The position numbers and the translations under genes were made by a program. A stretch of 64,000 nucleotides of DNA from Lachnospiraceae bacterium. GTDB lineage: Bacteria > Bacillota > Clostridia > Lachnospirales > Lachnospiraceae. Positions within the stretch are counted from its first letter, which is position 1. Every line of letters starts with the position of its first letter. The stretch covers positions 89,346 to 153,345 of the forward strand of contig CAJTBF010000009.1 of NCBI GenBank assembly GCA_910574195.1, in the 5' to 3' direction. The notes under the pieces are model-generated. The model was not told the DNA's origin, made no database searches, and saw nothing but the letters and a program-made list of their open reading frames with translations. Of this stretch, positions 17,541 to 26,045 are shown piece after piece.

Positions 17541-18054
17541 ATGTCTAGGAATTATTCTGTAAATCTGAGATTATCAAAGTTCCATGTTCAGGAACAGATT
17601 CAGAAAAGGGAAAAATCACTGTATGGTTCAGACTATCTCCGGCTGCATGACCGGCGGTATGTCACGAAAACCCGTTACTATTCACGGCCTGGGAGGCCGC
17701 TCATAGCAACGAAAACTCCTGCTGGAAAAGTATCATGCAGTGTTTAGTCTATTGGAATCGGCAGGGAAAGGAGCGGAACAGGTGAAAAAAAGGAGTATAT
17801 CATATGAGAAATTGTACACGGAACTGGAAGGATTTGAAAAGAATGGTATCTGTATTTCCATTGATGGATTCGATGCCAGTCCGATGCAGGTGGTAAAAGC
17901 ACATATGGCACGGGAGGCAGGAAGCTATATGCGGGACTATGAGCTGAGTGCGAAAGGTCAGATAGAATCACTTTCTTTTGTGAACGTCAACAGTAGCATA
18001 TATTATGACCAAAAAGTAAGAGAAAATCAGTTGCAACCCCTTTTGTCAGACTGA
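17541..18054 (+). pseudogene. Frameshifted hypothetical gene
   Basis: Two adjacent frames both look protein-like. The first begins ATG 17541 (MSRNYSVNLRLSKFHVQEQ) and stays sensible to about GRPL (~17703). The second is open from after a TAG near 17702 and reads LLEKYHAVFSLLESAGKG, ending SYMRDYELSAKGQIESLSFV. A single indel near 17700-17715 would join them into about 165 residues. No function is recognised; the C-terminal SYMRDYEL-type motif has a conserved feel. Together with the repeat inserted upstream it is probably dead. The 3' part alone could be a small gene (start 17740 or 17782). Confidence 0.5.
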
Positions 18055-18158
18055 TACTAAACATCTGTATAGAAAAAGTTTGGATCGGAATGAAAAATCT
18101 GAAAATCATATAAAATTTTGTTGTTTTCTCAAATTCCTGATGACGTATGAAAAAAATG

Positions 18159-18167
18159 TGGTATAAT
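18159..18167 (+). promoter_or_regulatory. Extended -10 element before the GH18 gene
   Basis: TGGTATAAT, an extended -10 (TGn-TATAAT), 34 bp before ATG 18201. The -35 region is weak. Confidence 0.5.
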
Positions 18168-18200
18168 AACCAATATTGAGGGCCAAACAGGAGGTGTGAA

Positions 18201-20462
18201 ATGGACGAAAGAGAAGGCAGGGGTTTTGATACCACGAATTCATGGTCCAGGCAACAAAGGTCAGGAGAGTATAGAAGAAAAAGTACAGATTCATCGGGAA
18301 ATCAGAATGACAATACAACCAGAAGCGGAAGTTCGCTGAATGATAAAATACCAGGGATTCATCAGTTGCGCAGCAATATAAGAATGCCGGGTTCCAAACA
18401 GGCGGAAAGCCCCGGAACATCCAGGGTATCAGGTGCACAGAACACAAGATTTTCGGGAAGCGCAAGTACGCAAAGTACCAGAATATCCGGTTCCGGAAGG
18501 GCGGCGGGCAGCCGATTTTCGGGGAACGCGGTGAAACCGAATTCGAGAGTGCAGGGAGAAGAGTCTCAGACCCTACATATGACGGAGGAAGAAGCACAGC
18601 AGAGTGTAAGGGCTGCCGCAAGGAGCAGAACGCGAAGTGCAGATTCATCCGGCAGAAGGCGGCGGAGCGGACAAAGGCCGAGAAGAGGCAGCCGGGCAAG
18701 AAGACGGCGCAGGAATTTGATTTTCCGAATGGGGATACTGGTCGCTTTTTTGATTGCTTTGGTAGTGGGGATTTTCATTTGGAAAAAATACGGTCCGTCA
18801 AAAGAGAAGGCCGATTTGGAACAATATTATGGATTAATGAATGAAAATGACCTTGCGGTGATCATCAATAATCAGGTGATCAGAGATGAAGAAGGCGTGC
18901 CTGTCGGAAAACTGATGGATGATCAGGTATATGTAGAGTATTCTGTGGTCAGACACAATATCAACGAAAGATTTTACTGGGATCCAAATGAAAGCGTAAT
19001 GCTTTATACACTTCCGAACGGCAATGTATCCGTTGCAGTGGGAAGCAGAGAATATACAGAGATCAACGAAAAGAAAAGTGAAGACTATGTGATTTTGAAG
19101 ACAGAAGGCAGAACCGCATATATTGCACTTCCTTTTATTCAGCAGTATACAAACATGGATTACAGTGTATATAAAAAGCCGGACAGAGCAGTGATTACGT
19201 GCGAATGGGGCGAGATTCAGACGGCATCCGTGAAGCGGAATACAGAAGTACGTTATCAGGGAGGCGTAAAGAGTCCGATCCTGACAGAAGCAAAGAAATC
19301 AGATAGAGTAACCGTACTGGAGGAAGAAGGAGACTGGAAAAAAGTTGCAACCACGGACGGATTTGTAGGATATGTGAAGAACAGTTCGTTGAGAAAGATA
19401 GAAAGTGAAACACTTTCCAGAGAATTTGAGGCTCCGGAGTATAGTAACCTGTCAGTCAGTCATACCATTAATATGGCATGGCACAGTATAGAGAATCAGG
19501 ATGCAAACAGCTATGTGCTGGAGATGATTGCCGCGACCAAAGGGTTGACGACGATTGCACCGACCTGGTTTACCATTGCCGATCTGGATGGGAATATCAA
19601 TTCATTGGCGTCTACGGAATATGTGAATTATGCACATCAGCAAAATCTGGATGTATGGGCCACTCTACGGGATTTTCACGGAGGAATCAATTCTTTTGAA
19701 GAGACCTATCAGGTGCTGAGTTATACTTCAAAACGGGAAACGCTGATCAATCAGGTCATTGCGGCGGCGCTTCAATCGGGAATTGACGGGATCAATCTGG
19801 ATTTTGAACTGATTTCTACCGAGTGCGGCGAACACTATATTCAGTTTGTCAGAGAGTTATCAGTAAAGTGCAGGCAGAATAGTCTGGTGCTTTCCATTGA
19901 TAACTATGTTCCGCAGCCTTATAATGCACATTATAATTTAAAGGAACAAGGGATTGTTGCAGATTATGTGATCATTATGGGCTATGATGAGCATACGGAA
20001 GGTTCCTATGAGGCTGGTTCCGTAGCATCTTATGGATATGTGAAGAAAGGAATTGAGGATGCATTGCAGTCTGTTCCAAGTACGAAGCTGGTGACGGCAG
20101 TTCCACTTTATACAAGGCTCTGGTTTGAGTCGCCTAAGTCACAGGAGGAACTGGATGCACAGCAGGGAACGGAAGCGGCACAATTCCCGAATAATGTGAC
20201 AAGTACAGCGATGGGAATGGATGAAGCCGTGCAGACGCTGAATCAATATGGAGTTCAGGCGGAATGGAACGAAGAAGCAAAGCAGAATTATGCACAGTGG
20301 GAAGCAGACGGCGGGATGTATAAGATCTGGCTGGAAGATGAAACTTCCCTGGAAGAAAAGCTGAAACTGATCAAAGGCAATAACCTGGCGGGAGTGGCAG
20401 AATGGCGGCTTGGCTGGGAGAATTCCAGTGCATGGGATTTGATTCTTCAGTATGTGAATTAA
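18201..20462 (+). CDS. Membrane-anchored SH3b and glycoside hydrolase family 18 protein
   Basis: The layout is a Ser/Asn/Arg-rich cytoplasmic segment (residues 1-170, ending in a basic stretch), one membrane helix (~175-198, MGILVAFLIALVVGIFIW), a stalk resembling the copper-amine-oxidase-like fold (~210-335), an SH3b domain (~340-400) and a GH18 domain (~425-753). The GH18 motif DGINLDFE (529-536) carries the catalytic Glu536. Related spore enzymes (YaaH/SleL type) cut cortex or wall N-acetylglucosamine bonds, so a wall hydrolase is likely. The long cytoplasmic tail is unusual for those. The cwlD gene follows, again pointing to cell wall or spore cortex. Confidence 0.9.
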   Translation: MDEREGRGFDTTNSWSRQQRSGEYRRKSTDSSGNQNDNTTRSGSSLNDKIPGIHQLRSNIRMPGSKQAESPGTSRVSGAQNTRFSGSASTQSTRISGSGRAAGSRFSGNAVKPNSRVQGEESQTLHMTEEEAQQSVRAAARSRTRSADSSGRRRRSGQRPRRGSRARRRRRNLIFRMGILVAFLIALVVGIFIWKKYGPSKEKADLEQYYGLMNENDLAVIINNQVIRDEEGVPVGKLMDDQVYVEYSVVRHNINERFYWDPNESVMLYTLPNGNVSVAVGSREYTEINEKKSEDYVILKTEGRTAYIALPFIQQYTNMDYSVYKKPDRAVITCEWGEIQTASVKRNTEVRYQGGVKSPILTEAKKSDRVTVLEEEGDWKKVATTDGFVGYVKNSSLRKIESETLSREFEAPEYSNLSVSHTINMAWHSIENQDANSYVLEMIAATKGLTTIAPTWFTIADLDGNINSLASTEYVNYAHQQNLDVWATLRDFHGGINSFEETYQVLSYTSKRETLINQVIAAALQSGIDGINLDFELISTECGEHYIQFVRELSVKCRQNSLVLSIDNYVPQPYNAHYNLKEQGIVADYVIIMGYDEHTEGSYEAGSVASYGYVKKGIEDALQSVPSTKLVTAVPLYTRLWFESPKSQEELDAQQGTEAAQFPNNVTSTAMGMDEAVQTLNQYGVQAEWNEEAKQNYAQWEADGGMYKIWLEDETSLEEKLKLIKGNNLAGVAEWRLGWENSSAWDLILQYVN

Positions 20463-20599
20463 TGAAAGAGACATCCTCTTTCTGCATATATATGGTGATA
20501 GAATCGGGGAGCATGAAGTACATGGCTTCCTACGGGACTCAAAAGGGAAGAGTCACTTTTGGTCCTGACATCATGATATATGGGAAAGGGGATGTTTTT

Positions 20600-21292
20600 T
20601 TGGTAAAAAAGCTGGGAATCCTGTTAATGATGGTCATGCTGGTGGCCATAGCAGTCGGAAGTCAGATGCTTGGAGAACATTTGTATGCACAGGTGGAGGA
20701 AACCACGGAGACTGCCGGAAAAGTGGAATCACAGGTTATGGTGATTTTAGATTCAGGGCATGGAGGAAGCGATCCGGGAAAGATCGGGGTGAATGATGCA
20801 CTGGAAAAGGATATTAACTTATGTATTGCCGAGAAAGTAAAATCAAATCTTGAGGCACAGGGGATTTCTGTGAAAATGACCAGGGAGGACGGGAACGGAC
20901 TTGCAGATTCTAAAGTGGAAGATCTGAAAGCACGGGTTTCCTTGATCAATGACAATAAACCGTTGCTTGCGGTCAGCATTCATCAAAACAGCTACCCGCA
21001 GGAAAGTATTCATGGTGCGCAGGTATTTTACTATGCGCATTCTAAAAATGGAGAAGAGGCGGCAAAGCTTCTTCAGGAATCTTTGCTGGAGGTAGATCCG
21101 GATAATACGCGTCAGGCGAAGTCTAATGATACATATTATCTGTTAAAGAAGACAAAAGTAGCGACGGTTATTGTAGAATGCGGTTTTTTAAGTAATCAGG
21201 GGGAGGCAGAAAAGCTGGTTACAGAGGAATACCAGGAAAAAGTAGCGGAGGCGGTAGCAAAAGGAATTCAGAAATATGTCGGTAATGTCTGA
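20600..21292 (+). CDS. cwlD: N-acetylmuramoyl-L-alanine amidase, CwlD type
   Basis: A zinc amidase (Amidase_3) that in spore formers removes stem peptides on the way to cortex muramic lactam. The start chosen is TTG 20600, because GGGGAT lies 8 bp upstream and the protein then begins with a basic, hydrophobic export segment (LVKKLGILLMMVMLVAIAVG). Upstream in-frame codons overlap the GH18 gene and look non-coding. Zinc and catalytic residues are seen in LDSGHGGSDPG, LEKDINL, VSIHQNSYP and the terminal IVECGFLSN. Length 230 aa matches CwlD. Confidence 0.88.
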   Translation: MVKKLGILLMMVMLVAIAVGSQMLGEHLYAQVEETTETAGKVESQVMVILDSGHGGSDPGKIGVNDALEKDINLCIAEKVKSNLEAQGISVKMTREDGNGLADSKVEDLKARVSLINDNKPLLAVSIHQNSYPQESIHGAQVFYYAHSKNGEEAAKLLQESLLEVDPDNTRQAKSNDTYYLLKKTKVATVIVECGFLSNQGEAEKLVTEEYQEKVAEAVAKGIQKYVGNV

Positions 21293-21293
21293 C

Positions 21294-21320
21294 GGCCGTT
21301 ACCGGCTGAACTGTTACCTG
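21294..21320 (+). repeat. Partial copy of the hairpin repeat (family B)
   Basis: GGCCGTTACCGGCTGAACTGTTAC shares GGCTGAACTGTTAC with 36252-36280 and GGCTGAA with 48125-48157. It lies directly after the cwlD stop codon. Confidence 0.5.
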
Positions 21321-21427
21321 TGCAAACCACAGTTGATACTTTCTGTATTTTCATTTGGAAGGATTGATGTTATAATAGGAAAAGAGTGGCATAGGAAAGT
21401 ACAATGTGGAGTAAATAATATAAAATT

Positions 21428-22963
21428 ATGAATACAAAAATAAAAAAGATAGACGTCAATAAGATGGATATGCAGATCATAGAAGAGGCGGGAGAGATTC
21501 TCAAAAGAGGCGGGCTTGTTGCATTTCCGACAGAGACCGTGTATGGACTGGGAGCAGATGCGTTGGACGAAAAAGCGGCCAGAAAAATTTATGCGGCCAA
21601 AGGGCGCCCCTCGGATAATCCATTGATTGTGCATATCGCAGAGGTACGTGCACTGGACAGAATTGCAACGGATATTCCGATCAAAGTAGAAGAGCTGGCA
21701 TATTATTTTTGGCCGGGACCACTGACCATGATCCTGAAAAAGAGTGAAGAGGTTCCTTATGAGACCACAGGAGGATTGGACACGGTGGCAGTACGGCTTC
21801 CCCAGAATGTGATTGCCCGGGAGCTGATTCGTGCGGCAGGCGGATATGTGTCCGCTCCCAGTGCAAATACATCCGGGCGCCCCAGCCCCACGAAGGCTGA
21901 ACATGTGAAGCAGGATCTGGACGGAAAGATTGATATGATTCTGGATGGCGGAAGCGTGGAGATTGGTCTGGAATCTACTATTTTGGATATGACGGTGAAG
22001 CCGCCTATGATTTTACGTCCGGGTGCGGTAACATTGGATATGCTGGAAAAAGTGCTGGGGGATGTCAGCGTAGATCAGACGATGATCGGGGATGAAAGTG
22101 AAACACCGCCGAAAGCTCCCGGGATGAAATATCGGCATTATGCACCGAAAGCAAAATTGATGATTTTGGAGGGAAGCCTGCGGGAGGAGATACTGGCCAT
22201 TCGGCAGATGGCTTATGAGGCGGAGCGCAACGGAAAAAAAGTAGGTGTGATCGCCACAAATGAGACGATTGGTTTCTATACGAATGGCCGGGTAAAGAAT
22301 ATTGGCAGCAGAGAGAATGAAAAAACAATCGCCAGGAATCTATATGCAGTCCTGCGGGAATTTGACGAGGAAGATGTAGAGGAGATTTACAGTGAATCTT
22401 TCGCGCTGGAAGGTATGGGAAAAGCGATTATGAATCGTCTGGAAAAGGCGGCGGGGCATCTGCGGATTTCAGCAGAGGCTGTAGTGAGACAGCAAAAGTA
22501 CAGGCGCATTGTCTTCGTCAGTAATTCTGACACGTGCAGAGGGCCGATGGCTGCAGAGATGCTTCGTCAAAAAGAGTTGGTGCAGGAATATGTGATCGAT
22601 TCCGGAGGTATGGTAGTATTATTTCCGGAACCGGTTAACCCTAAGGCAGAAGCGGTAATGAAAAGCGCAAAGATGACGCTGGGGAATCATGTGGCACAGA
22701 GTTTTTCTGAGACAGAAATCGACAGGGATATTCTGGTTCTGGCTGTGGAGGAAGAGCAGAAAGAAAAGTTGATTACTCAATACGGAGACAATGGGAATAT
22801 TTATACTTTATGTGAGTTTATCGGAGAAACCTGCAAAGTAGAAGATCCGTATGGCGGCTCCCTTCAGACTTATGGAGCGTGCCTGGAAAAGCTTTCCGGA
22901 TTGATAGACAAGCTGGCAGGAAAGCTGAATGCACTGGCTGCGATGACAATGGACAAGGAATAG
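21428..22963 (+). CDS. L-threonylcarbamoyladenylate synthase (Sua5) fused to an inactive-looking low-MW tyrosine phosphatase domain
   Basis: Residues ~15-205 form a YrdC/Sua5 catalytic domain (GGLVAFPTETVYGLGADA, KGRPSDNPLIVH, SAPSANTSGRPSPT) that makes threonylcarbamoyl-AMP for tRNA t6A37. Residues ~215-345 form the Sua5 C-terminal domain (PGMKYRHYAP). From ~358 on is a YwlE/LMW-PTP fold. Its P-loop reads SNSDTCRGPMA: the position of the nucleophilic Cys (C-x5-R) is Ser365, while Arg371 and the general-acid loop VEDPYGG remain. Catalysis is therefore not expected, but phosphate binding may persist. In many Firmicutes ywlC and ywlE are adjacent genes near upp; here they are one 511-aa chain followed by upp. 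Confidence 0.9.
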   Translation: MNTKIKKIDVNKMDMQIIEEAGEILKRGGLVAFPTETVYGLGADALDEKAARKIYAAKGRPSDNPLIVHIAEVRALDRIATDIPIKVEELAYYFWPGPLTMILKKSEEVPYETTGGLDTVAVRLPQNVIARELIRAAGGYVSAPSANTSGRPSPTKAEHVKQDLDGKIDMILDGGSVEIGLESTILDMTVKPPMILRPGAVTLDMLEKVLGDVSVDQTMIGDESETPPKAPGMKYRHYAPKAKLMILEGSLREEILAIRQMAYEAERNGKKVGVIATNETIGFYTNGRVKNIGSRENEKTIARNLYAVLREFDEEDVEEIYSESFALEGMGKAIMNRLEKAAGHLRISAEAVVRQQKYRRIVFVSNSDTCRGPMAAEMLRQKELVQEYVIDSGGMVVLFPEPVNPKAEAVMKSAKMTLGNHVAQSFSETEIDRDILVLAVEEEQKEKLITQYGDNGNIYTLCEFIGETCKVEDPYGGSLQTYGACLEKLSGLIDKLAGKLNALAAMTMDKE

Positions 22964-23013
22964 AATAAAAAAGAGGCAAATGAAAAAATATACGGTAAAA
23001 GGAGGAAAAGAAT

Positions 23014-23643
23014 ATGTCAGAAATACACATTATGGATCATCCTTTGATCCAGCATAAGATTCATTATATTCGGCGGGAAGAGGTAGGGACGAAGGAATTT
23101 CGGACGGTGGTGAGTGAGATTGCCGGACTGATGTGCTATGAAGCAACCAGAGATCTGAAACTGACCAGTGTAAAAATCAGAACGCCCCTATGCGAGATGG
23201 AAGGCAAGGAACTGAGCGGTAAGAAGATGGCGGTGGTTCCGATTCTGCGGGCCGGACTGGGTATGGTGGACGGAATTCTGTCGTTGATTCCTACCGCAAA
23301 AGTAGGACATATCGGGTTGTACCGGAATCCACAGACACATGAACCGGTGGAGTATTATTGTAAGTTACCGTCAGATTGTGAGGAAAGAGAAGTTTTCGTA
23401 GTAGATCCTATGTTGGCAACGGGGGGCTCCTGCTCTGCGGCAATTCAGATGCTGAAAGACAAAGGAGTAAAGAAAATTCGTTTTCTCTGCATTATTGCCG
23501 CGCCGGAAGGAATCGCAAGAATGGAGAGGGAACATCCGGATGTACCGCTCTATATCGGTGCGAAAGATGAACGACTGGATGAGCATGCATATATTCTTCC
23601 GGGACTTGGAGATGCGGGAGATCGTATTTTTGGTACGAAATAA
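23014..23643 (+). CDS. upp: Uracil phosphoribosyltransferase
   Basis: Salvages uracil with PRPP to UMP. Length 209 aa as usual. The PRPP-binding loop [15 protein letters not shown] and the uracil-binding C-terminal region [14 protein letters not shown] are intact. GGAGG precedes ATG 23014. It lies 50 bp after the Sua5 fusion and 17 bp before the deaminase, forming a small nucleotide-salvage operon. Confidence 0.97.
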   Translation: MSEIHIMDHPLIQHKIHYIRREEVGTKEFRTVVSEIAGLMCYEATRDLKLTSVKIRTPLCEMEGKELSGKKMAVVPILRAGLGMVDGILSLIPTAKVGHIGLYRNPQTHEPVEYYCKLPSDCEEREVFVVDPMLATGGSCSAAIQMLKDKGVKKIRFLCIIAAPEGIARMEREHPDVPLYIGAKDERLDEHAYILPGLGDAGDRIFGTK

Positions 23644-23660
23644 GAAGCAGGAGGATAGGT

Positions 23661-24149
23661 ATGTCTGACAAAAGAAAGGATTATCTTTCGTGGGATGAAT
23701 ATTTTATGGGGGTCGCCAAGCTTTCCGGAATGCGCTCAAAGGATCCAAGTACCCAGGTGGGGTGCTGTATTGTAAGTCCGGATAATCGGATTCTTTCTAT
23801 GGGATACAATGGGTTTCCTATGGGATGCTCGGACGACACATTTCCCTGGGCAAGAGAAGGGGAAGATCCCTTGGAAACAAAATATCTGTATTCCACTCAT
23901 AGTGAGCTGAATGCAATTTTGAATTATAAGGGAACCAGTCTTGCCGGGGCAAGATTGTATGTATCGTTGTTTCCATGTAATGAATGTGCGAAAGCGATTA
24001 TCCAGAGCGGGATTCGGGAGATTATATATGACAGTGACAAATATGCCGGGACACCGGGAGTGATTGCGTCCAAACGGATGATGGACGCTGCAGGGGTGAA
24101 ATACCATCAGTATCAAAAAACCGGACGGGAAGTATGCATTCGGATGTGA
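23661..24149 (+). CDS. dCMP deaminase family protein
   Basis: A zinc-dependent cytidine/deoxycytidylate deaminase fold of 162 aa. Zinc ligands are in THSELNAI (His and the proton-shuttling Glu) and FPCNECAKAII (two Cys). GGCSDDT-type substrate residues appear as MGCSDDTFPWARE. It converts dCMP to dUMP on the way to dTMP. In some Firmicutes the homologue is called ComEB. It follows upp closely (AGCAGGAGG ribosome site). Confidence 0.93.
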   Translation: MSDKRKDYLSWDEYFMGVAKLSGMRSKDPSTQVGCCIVSPDNRILSMGYNGFPMGCSDDTFPWAREGEDPLETKYLYSTHSELNAILNYKGTSLAGARLYVSLFPCNECAKAIIQSGIREIIYDSDKYAGTPGVIASKRMMDAAGVKYHQYQKTGREVCIRM

Positions 24150-24284
24150 GGGAAAGGCAGAAGGTAAGATATTTGAAAAATCCAAAAAGCGGCGGATGTG
24201 TTTCAGAAAATGGAATAAAGAGGGTATCGGCAGAATATAGATATCGTGTAAGGCAGTAATGGAATACGGGTGGAGGAGAAGAGG

Positions 24285-24494
24285 ATGGAACAAAAGCCGG
24301 TATCCTTTTTCGTTAATTTTTTAATTCGCGCAATTTTGGGGATGGGCGTCATTTTTTTTATCAATCAATATGTGATTCCGGATCATAATGCATGGAAGGT
24401 CGGCTTGAATGCGGTGTCATTTTTGACAAGCGGGGGCCTTGGAATTCCTGGCGTCTGTCTGCTTTATGGAATTTTGATTTATCAAAATTTGTGA
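24285..24494 (+). CDS. bofA: BofA-family pro-sigma-K processing inhibitor
   Basis: A 69-aa protein with two membrane segments (residues ~12-32 and ~42-65). The C-terminal pattern VGLNAVSFLTSGGLGIPGVCLLYG matches BofA, which holds the SpoIVFB intramembrane protease inactive until the forespore signal arrives. ATG 24285 is chosen because GGAGGAG lies directly upstream; the GTG at 24270 falls in that site. Assignment rests on the small size, topology and this motif. Confidence 0.78.
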   Translation: MEQKPVSFFVNFLIRAILGMGVIFFINQYVIPDHNAWKVGLNAVSFLTSGGLGIPGVCLLYGILIYQNL

Positions 24495-24530
24495 GGATTT
24501 CACAAAACTTGGCAAATTTAAAATAAGTTC

Positions 24531-24559
24531 TGGACATTTCTCAAAGGGATGTTTATAAT
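24531..24559 (+). promoter_or_regulatory. Promoter of the Tad pilus operon
   Basis: TGGACA (24531-24536), 17 bp, TATAAT (24554-24559). It leaves a leader of about 270 nt before the first Tad gene. Confidence 0.7.
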
Positions 24560-24835
24560 ACAACTTACACAACAGAGATCTAATCTGTTGTTTTATCTCC
24601 CACTATTCAGGCAGGGAGAGATCTGAAAACTGGATTCTGCTGTTTGGGCAGATTACAGTAATCAATTTTCAGGCTGCATTTCCGCAGCAAAGTTTTCAAA
24701 ATGTGAAACAATGGACATGACCGGCAGTATAAGAGATATCTCCGAGATTTTAGGAATGTATTTTTGTGTATTTCGTATGCTGCGAACAGCCGGGCAATCT
24801 TCCTGCCCGGCAAACTACAGGAGAGGAGGGAAAAG
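24560..24835 (+). promoter_or_regulatory. Long structured leader of the Tad operon
   Basis: The untranslated leader contains an early hairpin (ACAACAGA / TCTGTTGT), the segment CTGAAAACT (24623-24631) able to pair with either AATTTTCAG (24664-24672) or AGTTTTCA (24691-24698), and a late CCGGGCA/TGCCCGG hairpin (24790-24811) close to the ribosome site. I do not recognise a known riboswitch class, including c-di-GMP types. Alternative pairing suggests conditional control, by inference only. Confidence 0.45.
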
Positions 24836-26038
24836 TTGCAGGAAGGGAATCTTGTGATTTGTGATCCACAACGTCAATATGCAAGAAATCTTCTTCAGAT
24901 GTTTACCCGTTATAAGACGGCAGAACTGCCGATGTATCTTTTTCATACGCTGGAAGAGCTTTCCCGATTTGCGGAACAAAAGAGAATACAGACGCTGTTG
25001 ATTGCAGGAGAATTTTCAATGGATCAGCGTGGAAAGCAAAAAGCAGAGAATCTATTCGTATTAGTAAAGAATGCACAGGATCCACTCGGAAAAGGAGAGA
25101 TCGGAATTTTGCGCTATCAGAGTGCGGAAGGAATCTGGAAGCAGGTACAGAAGAGAAAAAAGGAAGCAGAAAAGAAGAGTCAGAAAAAAGGGAATCAGGA
25201 AAGGAGGAACTTAGAAAAAGGGAGTCAGGAAAGAAGGAACTTAGAAAAAGGGAATCAGGAAAGGAGGAACTTAGAAAAAGGGAATCAGGAAAGGAAGAAC
25301 TTAGAAAAAGGGAATCAGGAAAGGAGGAACTTAGAAAAAGAGAATCAGGAAAGGAGGAACTTAGAAAAAGAGAATCAGGAAAGAGGGAACCTAGAAAAAG
25401 AGAATTTAGAAAAGAAGGTTCCGGTGAAAGAGCGAAAAAGTCGGGATTCGGTCTTGAATGAAAATGAAGGAGAACTGATTGGGGTATATTCCCCGGTTCA
25501 TCGTATTGGAAAAACAAAGTTTGCCATTCAACTTGCAAAGGAACTGGCAGAAAAAGAACCGGTGCTTTACTTAAATCTGGAAGAATATGCCGGTACAGAA
25601 TATTATTTTTCAGAATGCCATGGGAAAACGCTGGCGGATCTGATCTACTATACAAGACAGGGAAAAGGAAATCCGGGCCTGCAAATCAGCATGATGACCG
25701 GTCAGGATGGAGAATTAGATTATATTCTGCCGATGCCTTATGTGCAGGATCTGCAGGAAGTTTCCGAGGGAGAATGGATGAAGCTGTTTCACCAGATTTT
25801 AGAACACTGTATTTATCGAAAAATTGTTTTGGATCTGGGGGACAGCATCCGTGGACTGTTCCGGATTCTGAAAGCCTGTCATGTAGTATATACCCCATAT
25901 ATTGAGGAAGGGACGGCCCATGCGAAATTGAACCGGTATGCAGAAAATCTGAGAAAGAGCGGGATGGAATGTGTACTGGAAAAGACGATTCAGAAGAAAA
26001 TGATACTGTCGGAGGAAAGGGGGCAGATCCGTTCGTGA
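24836..26038 (+). CDS. TadZ/CpaE-like pilus assembly ATPase
   Basis: The N-terminal 95 residues resemble an atypical receiver domain, then comes a repeat-rich charged linker (~118-200) and a ParA/MinD-like ATPase domain (~215-400). The Walker A is deviant: SPVHRIGKTKFAIQLAKEL, where KGGxGKT is expected. The later Asp in VLDLGDS is the Walker B-like residue. TadZ proteins place the pilus machine at a cell site. TTG 24836 is chosen, with GAGGAGGG 5 bp upstream. The next gene (cpaF) begins 8 bp after the stop. Confidence 0.8.
   Translation: MQEGNLVICDPQRQYARNLLQMFTRYKTAELPMYLFHTLEELSRFAEQKRIQTLLIAGEFSMDQRGKQKAENLFVLVKNAQDPLGKGEIGILRYQSAEGIWKQVQKRKKEAEKKSQKKGNQERRNLEKGSQERRNLEKGNQERRNLEKGNQERKNLEKGNQERRNLEKENQERRNLEKENQERGNLEKENLEKKVPVKERKSRDSVLNENEGELIGVYSPVHRIGKTKFAIQLAKELAEKEPVLYLNLEEYAGTEYYFSECHGKTLADLIYYTRQGKGNPGLQISMMTGQDGELDYILPMPYVQDLQEVSEGEWMKLFHQILEHCIYRKIVLDLGDSIRGLFRILKACHVVYTPYIEEGTAHAKLNRYAENLRKSGMECVLEKTIQKKMILSEERGQIRS
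25190..25399 (+). repeat. Seven 30-bp in-frame tandem repeats in the TadZ linker
   Basis: Units begin at 25190 and every 30 bp to 25370, encoding GNQERRNLEK and close variants, with a truncated eighth unit after 25400. Predicted to form a continuous charged helix. Confidence 0.95.
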
Positions 26039-26045
26039 AAGGAAA

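Noticed and set aside
17436..17747. Reading the 103-codon frame from 17436 as a gene
   Set aside because: The first 35 codons are the dispersed repeat itself; only the part from ATG 17541 looks like protein and it is frameshifted.
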